From CAUTXO01 sp963542625 (GTDB lineage Bacteria; Campylobacterota; Campylobacteria; Campylobacterales; SZUA-545), in contig CAUTXO010000003.1 of NCBI GenBank assembly GCA_963542625.1, positions 6,835-70,834 on the forward strand: a stretch of 64,000 bases of DNA, written 5' to 3'. This document shows, piece by piece, positions 39,281 to 47,341 of the stretch (positions are counted from its first letter, which is position 1; each line of letters starts with the position of its first letter). The notes under the pieces are model-generated. The model was not told the origin of the DNA and ran no database searches. It saw nothing but the letters and a program-made list of their open reading frames with translations. The position numbers and the translations under genes were made by a program.

Positions 39281-40200
39281 CGCAGGGTAGGGCGCTTGAA
39301 ACACTTATGCGCTTGATGTTTTTTAGCCCCGCGCTTGCTTGTTTTGGCGCTAGCGTTTTGGCGCCTTTAGAGTTTGCGTGTTTGGCGCTCGTGGTGTTCG
39401 GTGTTTGCGTTAGCTAGACGTTTGATTTGAGCTCGCTTGACGCGTTTGAATTTTAATTCCACAGGCAAGGCGCGGTTCTATGGCGCTTGAAAACTCAGTC
39501 AGCGCAAGATCTAAGAGCTTGCCGTCGTCAAGATTTCTAGCCCAGGTTTTGAGCTATTAGATCTAAGGCAAGCCTATTAAACTTCATAAATGGCTAATCT
39601 TTTAGACATTGGATCTAGTCCAGCACAAGATCTTTGGCGTTTTTGCAATCCACGCAAGATCTCAAGCCGCGCCCAGATAAACCATAGCCTAAGATCCAAA
39701 AGCCTAGCACAAATCTTGACGCACTTGTCGGCTTAGCTTTTTTGATGATTTTATCCACGCGTAGGATCTTTGCGTCTACTCCAACTCGTGCAAGATCCAA
39801 AGCTTGCCAGCGCCAAGATTCAAGCTGTAAAACAACAACGCTTTTATGTTTTAGGCGCCATTGCTTTGAGCCTTACGCAAAAGATCTTGCATAATTACTG
39901 GTGTAGATTTTTGGTGTTACGGTTTAGGTTTTGGCAATGGCGTAGATCCTTGTAGTGTTTGATCTTTAAGCGAGCAAAAATTCTTAGATCTTTGGCTAGC
40001 CAAAGATCTACTGTCCAAGATCCAAGCCCAGCAACAGATCTTATAGATCAAGGTGTGCACATTCAAGATCTGCGCAAGTTTTGCCAAGATTCACACGCTC
40101 ACGCTAGCCACAAGCCACGCCAAAGATCCACCAGCGCTAGCATCAAGATCTAAGCCAAATACTCTCGTCAAAGGTGCAAAACGTCAAATGTTTTTACGCG
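39281..40200. repeat. Gene-free RGATCY-rich region before hsp20
   Basis: I counted about 17 RGATCY words from 39500 to 40150 (CAAGATCT, CAAGATCC, AAAGATCT and others), with two GATC sites in other contexts. Short frames on both strands are uninformative. The first part contains a possible 36-residue hydrophobic small protein (39307-39417, start MRLMFFSPALACFG) without a clear ribosome-binding site. I treat the region as noncoding. Confidence 0.7.
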
Positions 40201-40244
40201 CGTAAAAAACAATTCCTTTGGCTCAAAGGTTTTGTGCGTATTTT

Positions 40245-40271
40245 TTAGCAAATAGTATATTAAAGTGCTAA
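40245..40271 (+). promoter_or_regulatory. CIRCE-like inverted repeat upstream of hsp20
   Basis: TTAGCAAAT, nine bases, AAGTGCTAA. The right arm differs from CIRCE by one base and the left arm by three; the nine-base spacing is exact. It ends six bases upstream of the -35 box of hsp20. A further TTAGCACTA half-site lies at 40339-40347, downstream of the predicted start of transcription. HrcA control is plausible but not certain. Confidence 0.5.
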
Positions 40272-40277
40272 AAAATA

Positions 40278-40306
40278 TTGACAAGATTAAAATACTTTAG
40301 TATAAT
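40278..40306 (+). promoter_or_regulatory. Consensus sigma-70 promoter of hsp20
   Basis: TTGACA at 40278-40283, a 17-base spacer, and TATAAT at 40301-40306: a perfect consensus, rare in Campylobacter-like genomes where -35 boxes are poor. It lies 52 bases before the hsp20 ATG and indicates a strong promoter that would need repression. Confidence 0.88.
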
Positions 40307-40358
40307 ACGCTCAAGTTTTGGAAAACAAAACTAAAAATTTAGCACTAAAGGACACACA

Positions 40359-40772
40359 ATGACAATCACTAGATACAATCCGATGACGGATTTAGAAAAA
40401 AGTTTAGGAAACTTTTTGAATTTTGCAAACGGAGACGAGGGTTTTTTGAGGTTTGTGCCAAAGGTCAATACGCTTGAAAATGCCAAAGAATACTTGCTGG
40501 AAATGGAGTTGCCGGGCATTGAAAAGGAAGATATTGACATCAACATCGACGCGGATATGCTGACAATCAGCGGCGAGCGAAAGACAAAAAACGAGATAAA
40601 AGCGGAGGATTATTACAAGCTTGAAAGTAGTTTTGGCAAGTTTCAAAGGAGTTTTAGCCTACCAAAAAACGCGGACAAAGACGCCATCGCCGCAAAAACC
40701 AAGAACGGTATGCTAGAAATTGTGATTCCGAAGCTAGAAATTGAAGAAAAGAAAAAAATCCAAATCGCTTAG
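40359..40772 (+). CDS. Small heat shock protein (Hsp20/alpha-crystallin)
   Basis: ATP-independent chaperone that holds unfolding proteins. The 137 residues have a short variable N-terminal arm and the alpha-crystallin domain (EYLLEMELPGIEKEDIDINI to NGMLEIVIPK). The C-terminal IQIA holds an I-x-I-like motif. The start ATG follows AAAGGA. It stands alone with its own consensus promoter. Confidence 0.94.
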   Translation: MTITRYNPMTDLEKSLGNFLNFANGDEGFLRFVPKVNTLENAKEYLLEMELPGIEKEDIDINIDADMLTISGERKTKNEIKAEDYYKLESSFGKFQRSFSLPKNADKDAIAAKTKNGMLEIVIPKLEIEEKKKIQIA

Positions 40773-40779
40773 CCCGCGT

Positions 40780-40813
40780 GCCCGCAAACCTTTCAAACAA
40801 AGCGCTTGCGGGC
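40780..40813 (+). terminator. Hairpin downstream of hsp20
   Basis: GCCCGCAA and TTGCGGGC pair perfectly over eight bases with an 18-base loop, ten bases after the hsp20 stop. A clear run of T is lacking (GGTTTCAAGTTGTTTC follows), so termination is plausible but not firm. Confidence 0.45.
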
Positions 40814-41121
40814 GGTTTCAAGTTGTTTCTAAGCGTTTTTGCCGCGCCATCGCCACAGTTTAGCTCTCAAACTCTAGCCCACCAAATTTCAGCCAAAAAT
40901 TCAAAATATGCCCCATTTTTAAACTGCCGCTTAAAAACTTTAGCACAGATCTAGTGTAAATTTACAGTTTGCAACGGCTTGCAAAACCTAGGCGCGCAAG
41001 GCTTTTTAAAAGTTGCGCCGCAAATTTTGGCGCAAAACTTGCGATTTTTTCCACTTTTAAGCGCAAAATCTGCGCCAAACGCCCCAAATTTAATATTAGA
41101 TAGGTTAAAATCACCGCCTTT
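40814..41121. other. Gene-free stretch between hsp20 and tRNA-Arg
   Basis: About 300 bases of GC-poor, T/A-run-rich sequence containing one AGATCT word. TTAGATAGGTTAAAAT just before the tRNA may serve as the tRNA promoter -10 region. No open frame or RNA gene was recognised. Confidence 0.4.
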
Positions 41122-41198
41122 GTGCCCTTAGCTCAGTTGGATAGAGCATCAGATTGCGGTTCTGAAGGTCGGACGTTCAAATCGTCTAGGGCACACCA
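41122..41198 (+). tRNA. tRNA-Arg, anticodon GCG
   Basis: Complete 77-base cloverleaf with encoded CCA. The acceptor stem pairs GTGCCCT with AGGGCAC, the D stem GCTC with GAGC, and the anticodon stem TCAGA with TCTGA. The loop TTGCGGT gives anticodon GCG at 41156-41158. The T arm reads GGACG-TTCAAAT-CGTCT. It decodes CGC and, by wobble, CGU. Most bacteria instead use anticodon ACG modified to ICG for these codons. Confidence 0.96.
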
Positions 41199-41359
41199 CC
41201 TTTTAAGCTATCAATCCAAGCGCTAAAATACACAAACTCAGCTAAACTTGCGCCCATAATTGTCTAATATCCAAGCTCATTCCAAGATCTGCCCTGCACG
41301 CCGGCGCAAAGCTAAGCTTTGGAAGCGGCATTTAACCCTTACTGCCAAAGCATTTGCCG

Positions 41360-41372
41360 CCCCCCCCCCCCC
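41360..41372 (+). promoter_or_regulatory. 13-C tract upstream of the outer-membrane protein gene
   Basis: A run of 13 C lies 68 bases before the ATG of the barrel gene and about 12 bases upstream of its probable -35 region (TATAAC at 41408-41413 as -10). Such tracts change length by slippage in Campylobacter, so this one could tune promoter activity. Confidence 0.6.
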
Positions 41373-41440
41373 GCTAAAATCTTATTAAAACTTAACGTAA
41401 ATGGTTGTATAACTTCGCCACTTCATTTCAAAGGAACAAT

Positions 41441-42026
41441 ATGAAACAAATGTTGTTGGTTGGGCTTTTTGCCCTTGTGTTGCAGGCGCAGATGGCTATG
41501 GCGGGGGGGGGGGCAAAACTCCTTTCTAGATAAAAAGGGCTTTGTTGCCAGCGTGGGATACAGCCACACTAGCATAAAGGCTAAATTCTCAGATAGTGAA
41601 CTTAAACACACTGGGCTAACTCCAAACCTTACTCTTGGTTACAAATACGAAAACTTCCTTGCCTCTTTAACGCTTGAAGGCGGCGATCTTAAAAAAGATA
41701 GCAGCAAAATCAAGCAAAACAATATGCTAGGCTTAGTCAATATTGACTACCTGCTCGGTGTGAACGATATTTTCGCCATTCTTGGTCTGGGGCTAGCAAA
41801 GCAGGAAATAAAGGATAACAGCGGTTACAAAAAAGACTTCGGCATTGGCGCTGTGCTTAGAGCAGGTGGCGGATACGCTTACAAACTCAATGACGATATG
41901 CATCTTTTTGCAGACGGCTTGTTTAGGTATAGCTTGAAAAAGATGGAGCACGACCTAGGCGGCGGTGATAAGCTAAAATTTAGCAACTTGTATTCATTTG
42001 GCATAAATGTTGGTGTAGCGTTTTAA
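41441..42026 (+). CDS. Phase-variable outer-membrane beta-barrel protein, OFF
   Basis: A signal peptide starts at the ATG at 41441 (MKQMLLVGLFALVLQAQMAMA) after AAAGGA. It runs into 11 G at 41503-41513 and then a stop (LLSR*) in this frame. The mature part, about 165 residues (LDKKGFVASVGYSHTS to FSNLYSFGINVGVAF), continues in the next frame. Removing one G (10 G) joins them as MAGGGQNSFLDKK. The body shows alternating beta-strands and a C-terminal aromatic residue (VAF), as in OmpA-like or porin-type small barrels. The function of the barrel is unknown. Confidence 0.88.
41503..41513 (+). repeat. 11-G slippage tract in the barrel gene
   Basis: Eleven consecutive G right after the signal peptide codons. 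The state in this sequence puts the mature domain out of frame; 10 or 13 G would restore it. Together with the C tract upstream it makes the gene subject to two separate slippage sites. Confidence 0.9.
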
Positions 42027-42032
42027 GTTTTA

Positions 42033-42075
42033 CGGATCTTAGGGCCTTTGCGGGCTTTAAGATCCGCTTGTTTTT
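42033..42075 (+). terminator. Terminator made of inverted RGATCY words
   Basis: CGGATCTTA at 42033-42041 pairs with TAAGATCCG at 42058-42066 over nine bases, followed by CTTGTTTTT. It lies seven bases after the barrel gene stop. The stem is an inverted pair of the GATC word, as uptake-sequence pairs serve as terminators in Neisseria and Haemophilus. Confidence 0.85.
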
Positions 42076-42135
42076 CACTTCACTCGAAAGTTTCAAGCGC
42101 CGATGGCTTAATGGCGCTGCTGCTAAAATCCCGTT

Positions 42136-43773
42136 ATGAATTTTAAAAACGGCTTCCTACGGCTCGGCGCGAATTTGGCGCTGCTTTTTCTTGCGCTGTA
42201 TGTTTATGGCAAAAATTCGCCTGTTTATCATATGCACGTTACGCTAAACGTTTTGCGGCTTGAAGTGCCGCTGATTTTGTTTGTGTTTTTTCTGCTTTAT
42301 TTTCCAAACAAGCGTTTTGTGGCAACGCTTGGCGCGTGGTTTATCATCTGCACGGTTTATTTTGCCAGCGACATATTCAGCGCCTTTTTGATGCGCCCGC
42401 CGCGTCTTAGCGACCTTGAAAACGCCAACGCGCTTTTTGAATTTTCCGTGTTTTATGGCGTGCTTTTTTACGCAATGTGGGCGGTGCTTGGCGGGATCTT
42501 TTTATACGGTCTTGTTTCGTTTGTTAGAAATTATGCGCGCAAAACAGTTTATGCCGTGCTGGGCGCAAAAATCGCGCTCCTTGGGCTTGGGGCTTTGCTT
42601 GTTTATTCGGGCGGGCTCAAGGCTTATTTGTTTGCTTTTTATGAGGAGCACTCCAACGGGATCTTTGGGGATTACGCAAAGAATGGGCGTATGGCTAGCG
42701 TTGCGTATTACTACTACAAAGGCTTAGAAAACGCCAAAGCCTTGCAAAAATATAGGGGCGCAGATCTTAACGCCAACGCCTTGCTTTTTGGCTCGGGGGC
42801 AATTAAAGATAAGCGCAACGTTTATATTTTGGTGCTAGAAAGCTTCTTAGATCCGCGCTTAATTAAAGGCATAAAATTTAGCGCCGACCCTTTGTTTAGC
42901 GGGCTTAGAAAGTATTTGCACGGGGGCGAATTCTCCCGCTGCATCTCGCCCGTTTATGGCGGCGGGACGGCTCAGGCGGAGTTTGAAGTGCTAACTGCCA
43001 TTCCAGCGCTATCTAAGATCCGCTCCATTGATTTTAACGCGCTTGGTGGGCATCAAACAAACGGATTAATCAAGTTTTTTAAGGATAACGGCTACGCCGA
43101 ACACGCGACGATTGGCACGAAATACACGTATTTCAACTCCATCAACGCCTACCGCTCCATTGGCTTTGGGGATCTTAAATTTTTGGAGTGGGTTGGGATA
43201 AAATCGGATGAGTTTGCTGGCGCGCTCTTTGTGAAAGATGAGATTAAAAAGCCGGGCGATAACTTCATTTTTGACGGGGATCTCTACGACTACGCCGTGA
43301 AAAAAATACGCACCCTTGAAGCGGACAAGCCGCACGTTTTTTACGTGCTTGGAATGTATGGGCACGCCACCTTTGACCGCAACAAAAAGGCGCGGCCAGA
43401 CGTTACGCACACAAACATCGGCAAGGAAAGCATTGAAAACATCGCCAATCAGTTTTACTACCGCACGAAGGCTTTGGCGGGCTTCATTGACGCCGTGCTA
43501 GAGTAAGACCCCAGCGCGGTTATTTTTGCCACGAGCGACCACCTACCCGCCGTGATTGATTTGGCTAGCGCGGGGGGGGGGGCGCAATATACAAGCGACA
43601 TACACAGCAACATTTGCCTACTACTTGATGGCGCTAAACCCGTTGTCATAGCCCAAGAGCCCTACTACAAGGCCGCGCAAAAGATCCTAAAACTTCTTGG
43701 CGTGAATGCAACCCCGCCGAGCGATTACCACGACATCTACTACGACACGATAGCAAAGAGCCTTTGGCGGTAG
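42136..43773 (+). pseudogene. LtaS/MdoB-like membrane transferase, broken by TAA and bearing an 11-G tract
   Basis: Alkaline-phosphatase superfamily membrane enzyme of the LtaS/OpgB type, expected to move phosphoglycerol or phosphoethanolamine to a surface glycan or lipid. About five N-terminal membrane helices are followed by the catalytic domain with VLESF (metal Glu235) and GGGTAQAEFEV (nucleophile Thr278). An in-frame TAA at 43504-43506 stops it at codon 457. The same frame then continues with DPSAVIFATSDHLP, which has the conserved Asp-His metal ligands, to a stop at 43773 (545 residues if whole). Eleven G at 43572-43582 keep frame here. The stop looks like a Tyr codon change. Confidence 0.85.
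43572..43582 (+). repeat. 11-G slippage tract near the 3' end of the transferase gene
   Basis: Eleven G encode Ala-Gly-Gly-Gly-Ala in the frame of the upstream catalytic domain. Length changes would alter the last about 64 residues. It is a second poly-G gene right after the phase-variable barrel, which suggests a surface-variation cluster. Confidence 0.85.
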
Positions 43774-44315
43774 ATTTGCAACTTTGCCGCGGATCTTTTA
43801 GCGGGGCTTGGATCTGATGGGGGGGCTTGCGCTGTGGCTTTGGAGCTTGGATCTTGGTGGCGCAAAGGTCTTAGGTGCTGGATCCGTGTGCGCACTTGGG
43901 GTTAGATCTTGACGCAACTTGCGCGGGATCTGGTGGGCGTAGATCTTTGGCGGGCTTGGATCTTGGCTTAGACCTAACGCGACTTAGATCTTTTGTTTGG
44001 ATCTTGAGCTCCGCGCGGTTAGGGCAGGGCGCAAGATCTTGAGCGTTTTGCGGGCAAGATCTTAGATCTTGCTTCACGTTTGCCTAGCCTTGTGCCAAGC
44101 AAGTAATGATTGGCGATAGATCTGGAGTTTAGATCTTGATGCTAGCACTGGTGGATCTTTGGCGTGGCTTACGCCTGAGTAGATCTTAACCGCCCGTCGT
44201 GCTAGTAGATCTTTGGCTGATTTTGTCAAGATCTGTTCTACGTTTGGCGTGCTAGATCTTGAGCGTTTGGTTGGTTTGGATTTTTAGCGGGCGTTAGATC
44301 TTAGCGCGCAGATCT
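43774..44315. repeat. Gene-free RGATCY-saturated region
   Basis: Twenty-two RGATCY words in 542 bases, the densest stretch in the window, mostly AGATCTT and GGATCTT. One tandem pair is AAGATCTTAGATCTTG near 44056. Flanking bases often include GGC/GCG and TTGG. There is no credible gene on either strand. murJ ends at its right border, and a further AAGATCTTAA word lies in the murJ 3' end. Confidence 0.8.
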
Positions 44316-45704
44316 TCACCCCAAGACAAAGATCTTAAATGCTTTTAGCGCCAGCCATTCAAGTAAAAGCGCGGTGCAAAAGACTAGAACAAGCCGCGTG
44401 TCAAAAAAGCCAAGAAAGCGCCTAAAGCCAAACTCCTTGACGCTAAAGATTAAAAGCGCTAGCCCGCCAAGGCTTGAAGCAAGTGCAAGCCCCTGCTCGG
44501 CAAGCGGCGCAATGAGCGCGGCGGCAAGCAAGGCGTTTAGCGCCAGAGATTTTGCGACGATGATTGCGGCGGTTTTTTGCCGGCTGTGCGAGTATAGCCA
44601 CAGGCTAAAGATCTTAGCTAACCCAAAGGGCAAAAGCCCAATCATATACATTTGCAAAACGCCGCTTGTGACGTTTGCGTCTGCTTGGCTAAACGCCCCG
44701 CGCAAAAACAAAAGGCGGATTATCTCATCGCTAAGCACAATCCCGCCAAGTGTTGCCGCGCCTAGCAAAAAGCTTAGGATCCAAAAGGATTTTTTAAGAT
44801 ACGCAAGCGCCTTTTGCTCTTCTTGTGCGATGATTGCGCGCGCCACGCTTGGAAAAAGCGCGGTGGAAACGGCTATGGCAAAAACCGCCAGCGGCAACTG
44901 GAAAATGCGGTTTGCGTAATAAAGATAGCTTATGCTCCCGCTTACCAAAAATGAAGCTAGGAAGGTGTCTAAAAACGCCGACAAATGCGAGGCGCTAGAG
45001 CCCAAAATCGCCGGTAAAAAGCCCGCGTTAAAGCGCGCTTCGTCTTGCCTATGGCGCTTTTTAAACCTAAAGCCAATCCAAAAAAGCCTTAACATACCTA
45101 GCTTTTGGCAGGCTAACACGTGCGCGGCGGCTTGTAAAACGCCGCCAGCGATGACGCCCACGCTTAGGTAAAAAACAACGTCTTGCGGCGCCTTGTTTGC
45201 GCCAAAAAGCAGCGCGCAAATGAGCGCGACGTTAAGCAGCGCGGGGCTAAAGGAGCTAGTGGCAAAGTGCTTTTTGTAGTAAAGTAGCGCGGAGAGAAAG
45301 CTAGCTATAAAGATAAGATCTAGGTAATAAAAGTTGATGGCTACGAACTTTTTTGCAATTTGCACGGCGTCTTGGCTAAAGCCAAAGGCGATGAGTTTTG
45401 TTGCTTGCTCGCTAAAAATATTCACAAAAATAGAAAGCACCAAAATGGCAAAAAGGAGCCTTGAAAAAACAACAAGCGTGAATTTTGCCTTGTATTTTGC
45501 CGCGATGAAACTTGGCAAAAAGCTTTGAGAGAACGCGCCCTCTGCAAAGATCCGCCTGAATAAATTCGGCAGTTTAAAACTCACGAAAAAAATATCTGAA
45601 TATATGTTTGCGCCTAGAATTTGCGCGCTTAGAAGATCCCTGATAAACCCTAAGATACGCGATAGTAATATTCCGACAGAATTTGTAAAAATGGCTTTTA
45701 ACAT
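44316..45704 (-). CDS. murJ: Lipid II flippase MurJ
   Basis: Flips lipid II across the inner membrane for peptidoglycan synthesis (MATE/MVF superfamily). The 462 residues are a series of about 14 hydrophobic helices with the family N terminus SVGILLSRILGFIRDLLSAQ and the RRIFAEGAFSQSFLPSF block. I use the ATG at 45704; a TTG five codons upstream is possible. It is divergent from ruvA, about 30 bases apart. murJ, ruvA and ddl are also close together in C. jejuni, from memory. Confidence 0.94.
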   Translation of the reverse strand: MLKAIFTNSVGILLSRILGFIRDLLSAQILGANIYSDIFFVSFKLPNLFRRIFAEGAFSQSFLPSFIAAKYKAKFTLVVFSRLLFAILVLSIFVNIFSEQATKLIAFGFSQDAVQIAKKFVAINFYYLDLIFIASFLSALLYYKKHFATSSFSPALLNVALICALLFGANKAPQDVVFYLSVGVIAGGVLQAAAHVLACQKLGMLRLFWIGFRFKKRHRQDEARFNAGFLPAILGSSASHLSAFLDTFLASFLVSGSISYLYYANRIFQLPLAVFAIAVSTALFPSVARAIIAQEEQKALAYLKKSFWILSFLLGAATLGGIVLSDEIIRLLFLRGAFSQADANVTSGVLQMYMIGLLPFGLAKIFSLWLYSHSRQKTAAIIVAKSLALNALLAAALIAPLAEQGLALASSLGGLALLIFSVKEFGFRRFLGFFDTRLVLVFCTALLLEWLALKAFKIFVLG

Positions 45705-45734
45705 AGCGAATATTATCAAAGCAAGGATTATTAA

Positions 45735-46304
45735 ATGATAATAGGTCTAAAGGGGCGCATTAGAAAAAAGGAGCTTTCTTTTTGCGACGTTGAGACGGCG
45801 GCGGGGCTAATTTACCGCGTTTTTATCTCGCTTAATTGCTACTCGCTGATTAAAACAAGCGAAGTGGAATTTTTGATAACGCAGATAATAAAAGAAGACG
45901 GGCATTTTCTTTACGGCTTCTTAGATCCGGGCGAAAAAACGATGTTTGAAATGCTTTTAAAGGTTAGCGGCATAGGGGCAAAATCCGCTATGGCTGTTTG
46001 CTCTAGCTTTTTGCCGGCTGAATTTGCGCGCGTATTGGAGCTAAAAGATCTTGCCACCATCACCAAAGTCCCGGGCATTGGCAAAAAAACCGCGAGCCTT
46101 ATTCTTGTGGAGCTTGGCGAGTTTGATTTTACAAGCACGGCGCTAGCGGCGGATCTTAGCCCCGTGGCGGCTCAAGCTAGCAGCGCGCTCATTAGTCTTG
46201 GCTTTAAAAAAGAAGCGGTGGCAAAGGTGCTTAGCGCGTGCAAGGCAGATAAGCTTGAAGATCTTGTCAAAGAAGCCTTGGCAAAATTAACAAAGGTGGC
46301 TTGA
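45735..46304 (+). CDS. ruvA: Holliday junction DNA helicase subunit RuvA
   Basis: Binds Holliday junctions and loads RuvB for branch migration in recombination. The 189 residues have the N-terminal OB domain (MIIGLKGRIRKKELSF) and two helix-hairpin-helix motifs (LLKVSGIGAKSAMAV, ITKVPGIGKKTASLI). A C-terminal domain III that binds RuvB follows. The stop overlaps the ddl start by one base. Confidence 0.95.
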   Translation: MIIGLKGRIRKKELSFCDVETAAGLIYRVFISLNCYSLIKTSEVEFLITQIIKEDGHFLYGFLDPGEKTMFEMLLKVSGIGAKSAMAVCSSFLPAEFARVLELKDLATITKVPGIGKKTASLILVELGEFDFTSTALAADLSPVAAQASSALISLGFKKEAVAKVLSACKADKLEDLVKEALAKLTKVA

Positions 46305-47341
46305 TGAAATTTGCGATAATTTTCGGCGGGCAGAGTTACGAACACGAGATTAGCATCGTTAGCGCCATAGCCCTAAAGCGCGCGCTAAAGGCGGATATGA
46401 GCTTTATTTTTTGCGACGCGGCTAGGGAGTTTTACCTGATTGAGCCCAGATTTATGCGCTCTAACTACTTTAGCAGCGGCGCGTATAAAAAGGCTAGCCG
46501 CCTAGATCTTGGCGCGGGCGGGTTTTTTGCGCGCGGCCTTTGGGGCAAAAGGCGCGTTAGCTTTGACGTGGCGGTGAATTTAATTCACGGCGCAGACGGC
46601 GAGGACGGCAAAATGGCGTCGCTACTGGAATTTTACGGCGTGAAATACATCGGCGCGCGCGTGGAAGCCAGCGCGATTAGCTTTAGCAAACTCTGGACGA
46701 AGCACCTAGCCGCGCAGGTTGGCGTCAAAACGCTAGATTACGAGCTCTTAAGTAGCAAGGATCAAACCCCTAGCCGCCTAGCTTTTCCATTTATTTTGAA
46801 GCCGACGCATCTTGGCAGCTCCATAGGCGTGAGCGTGGTTAAGAGCGCGGCGGATCTTGCCTACGCCAAGGACACGGCGTTTGAGTTTGACGACAGCGTC
46901 CTAGCCGAGCCTTTTATAGAAGGCGTGAAGGAATACAACCTTGCCGGGTGCTTTGCCGGTGGGGAGTTTTTGTTTTCAAACATTGAAGAGCCCGCTAAGA
47001 AAGCGTTTTTGGATTTTGAGCAAAAGTATCTGAATTTTTCGCAAGAAAGGGCGGTGCAGGCTTTGCTTAGCGCGGATCTTGCGGCGCGGCTAAAGGCGGC
47101 GTTTAAGAAACTTTACACGCCATATTTTCACGGCGCGCTCATTCGTTGCGACTTTTTCGAGCTTGACGGCGAAGTTTATTTAAACGAGATAAACCCGCAT
47201 CCGGGCAGCCTTGCAAACTATTTGTTTGACGATTTTACCGGCGTTTTGACCCGCCTTGCCAGCGATTTGCCCCGCGCGCAAAACATTCCGATTTTTTACA
47301 ACTACATTAGTTCAATCCAATCCGCCAAAGGCAAGCTCTAA
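46304..47341 (+). CDS. ddl: D-alanine--D-alanine ligase
   Basis: ATP-grasp enzyme that makes D-Ala-D-Ala for peptidoglycan. The 345 residues include the N-terminal FGGQSYEHEISIVSA, KPTHLGSSIGVSVV, and the C-terminal metal/ATP block RCDFFELDGEVYLNEINPHP. The start ATG at 46304 overlaps the ruvA stop; a TTG one codon earlier exists. It is longer than some Ddl but typical for epsilonproteobacteria. Confidence 0.95.
   Translation: MKFAIIFGGQSYEHEISIVSAIALKRALKADMSFIFCDAAREFYLIEPRFMRSNYFSSGAYKKASRLDLGAGGFFARGLWGKRRVSFDVAVNLIHGADGEDGKMASLLEFYGVKYIGARVEASAISFSKLWTKHLAAQVGVKTLDYELLSSKDQTPSRLAFPFILKPTHLGSSIGVSVVKSAADLAYAKDTAFEFDDSVLAEPFIEGVKEYNLAGCFAGGEFLFSNIEEPAKKAFLDFEQKYLNFSQERAVQALLSADLAARLKAAFKKLYTPYFHGALIRCDFFELDGEVYLNEINPHPGSLANYLFDDFTGVLTRLASDLPRAQNIPIFYNYISSIQSAKGKL

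Noticed and set aside
39615..39955. Two short frames on opposite strands in the region before hsp20
   Set aside because: Composition follows the RGATCY words and no conserved protein feature is seen.
43504..43506. Programmed readthrough or recoding of the TAA in the transferase gene
   Set aside because: TAA is not a selenocysteine codon and no recoding structure is visible; a simple nonsense change from a Tyr codon is more likely.
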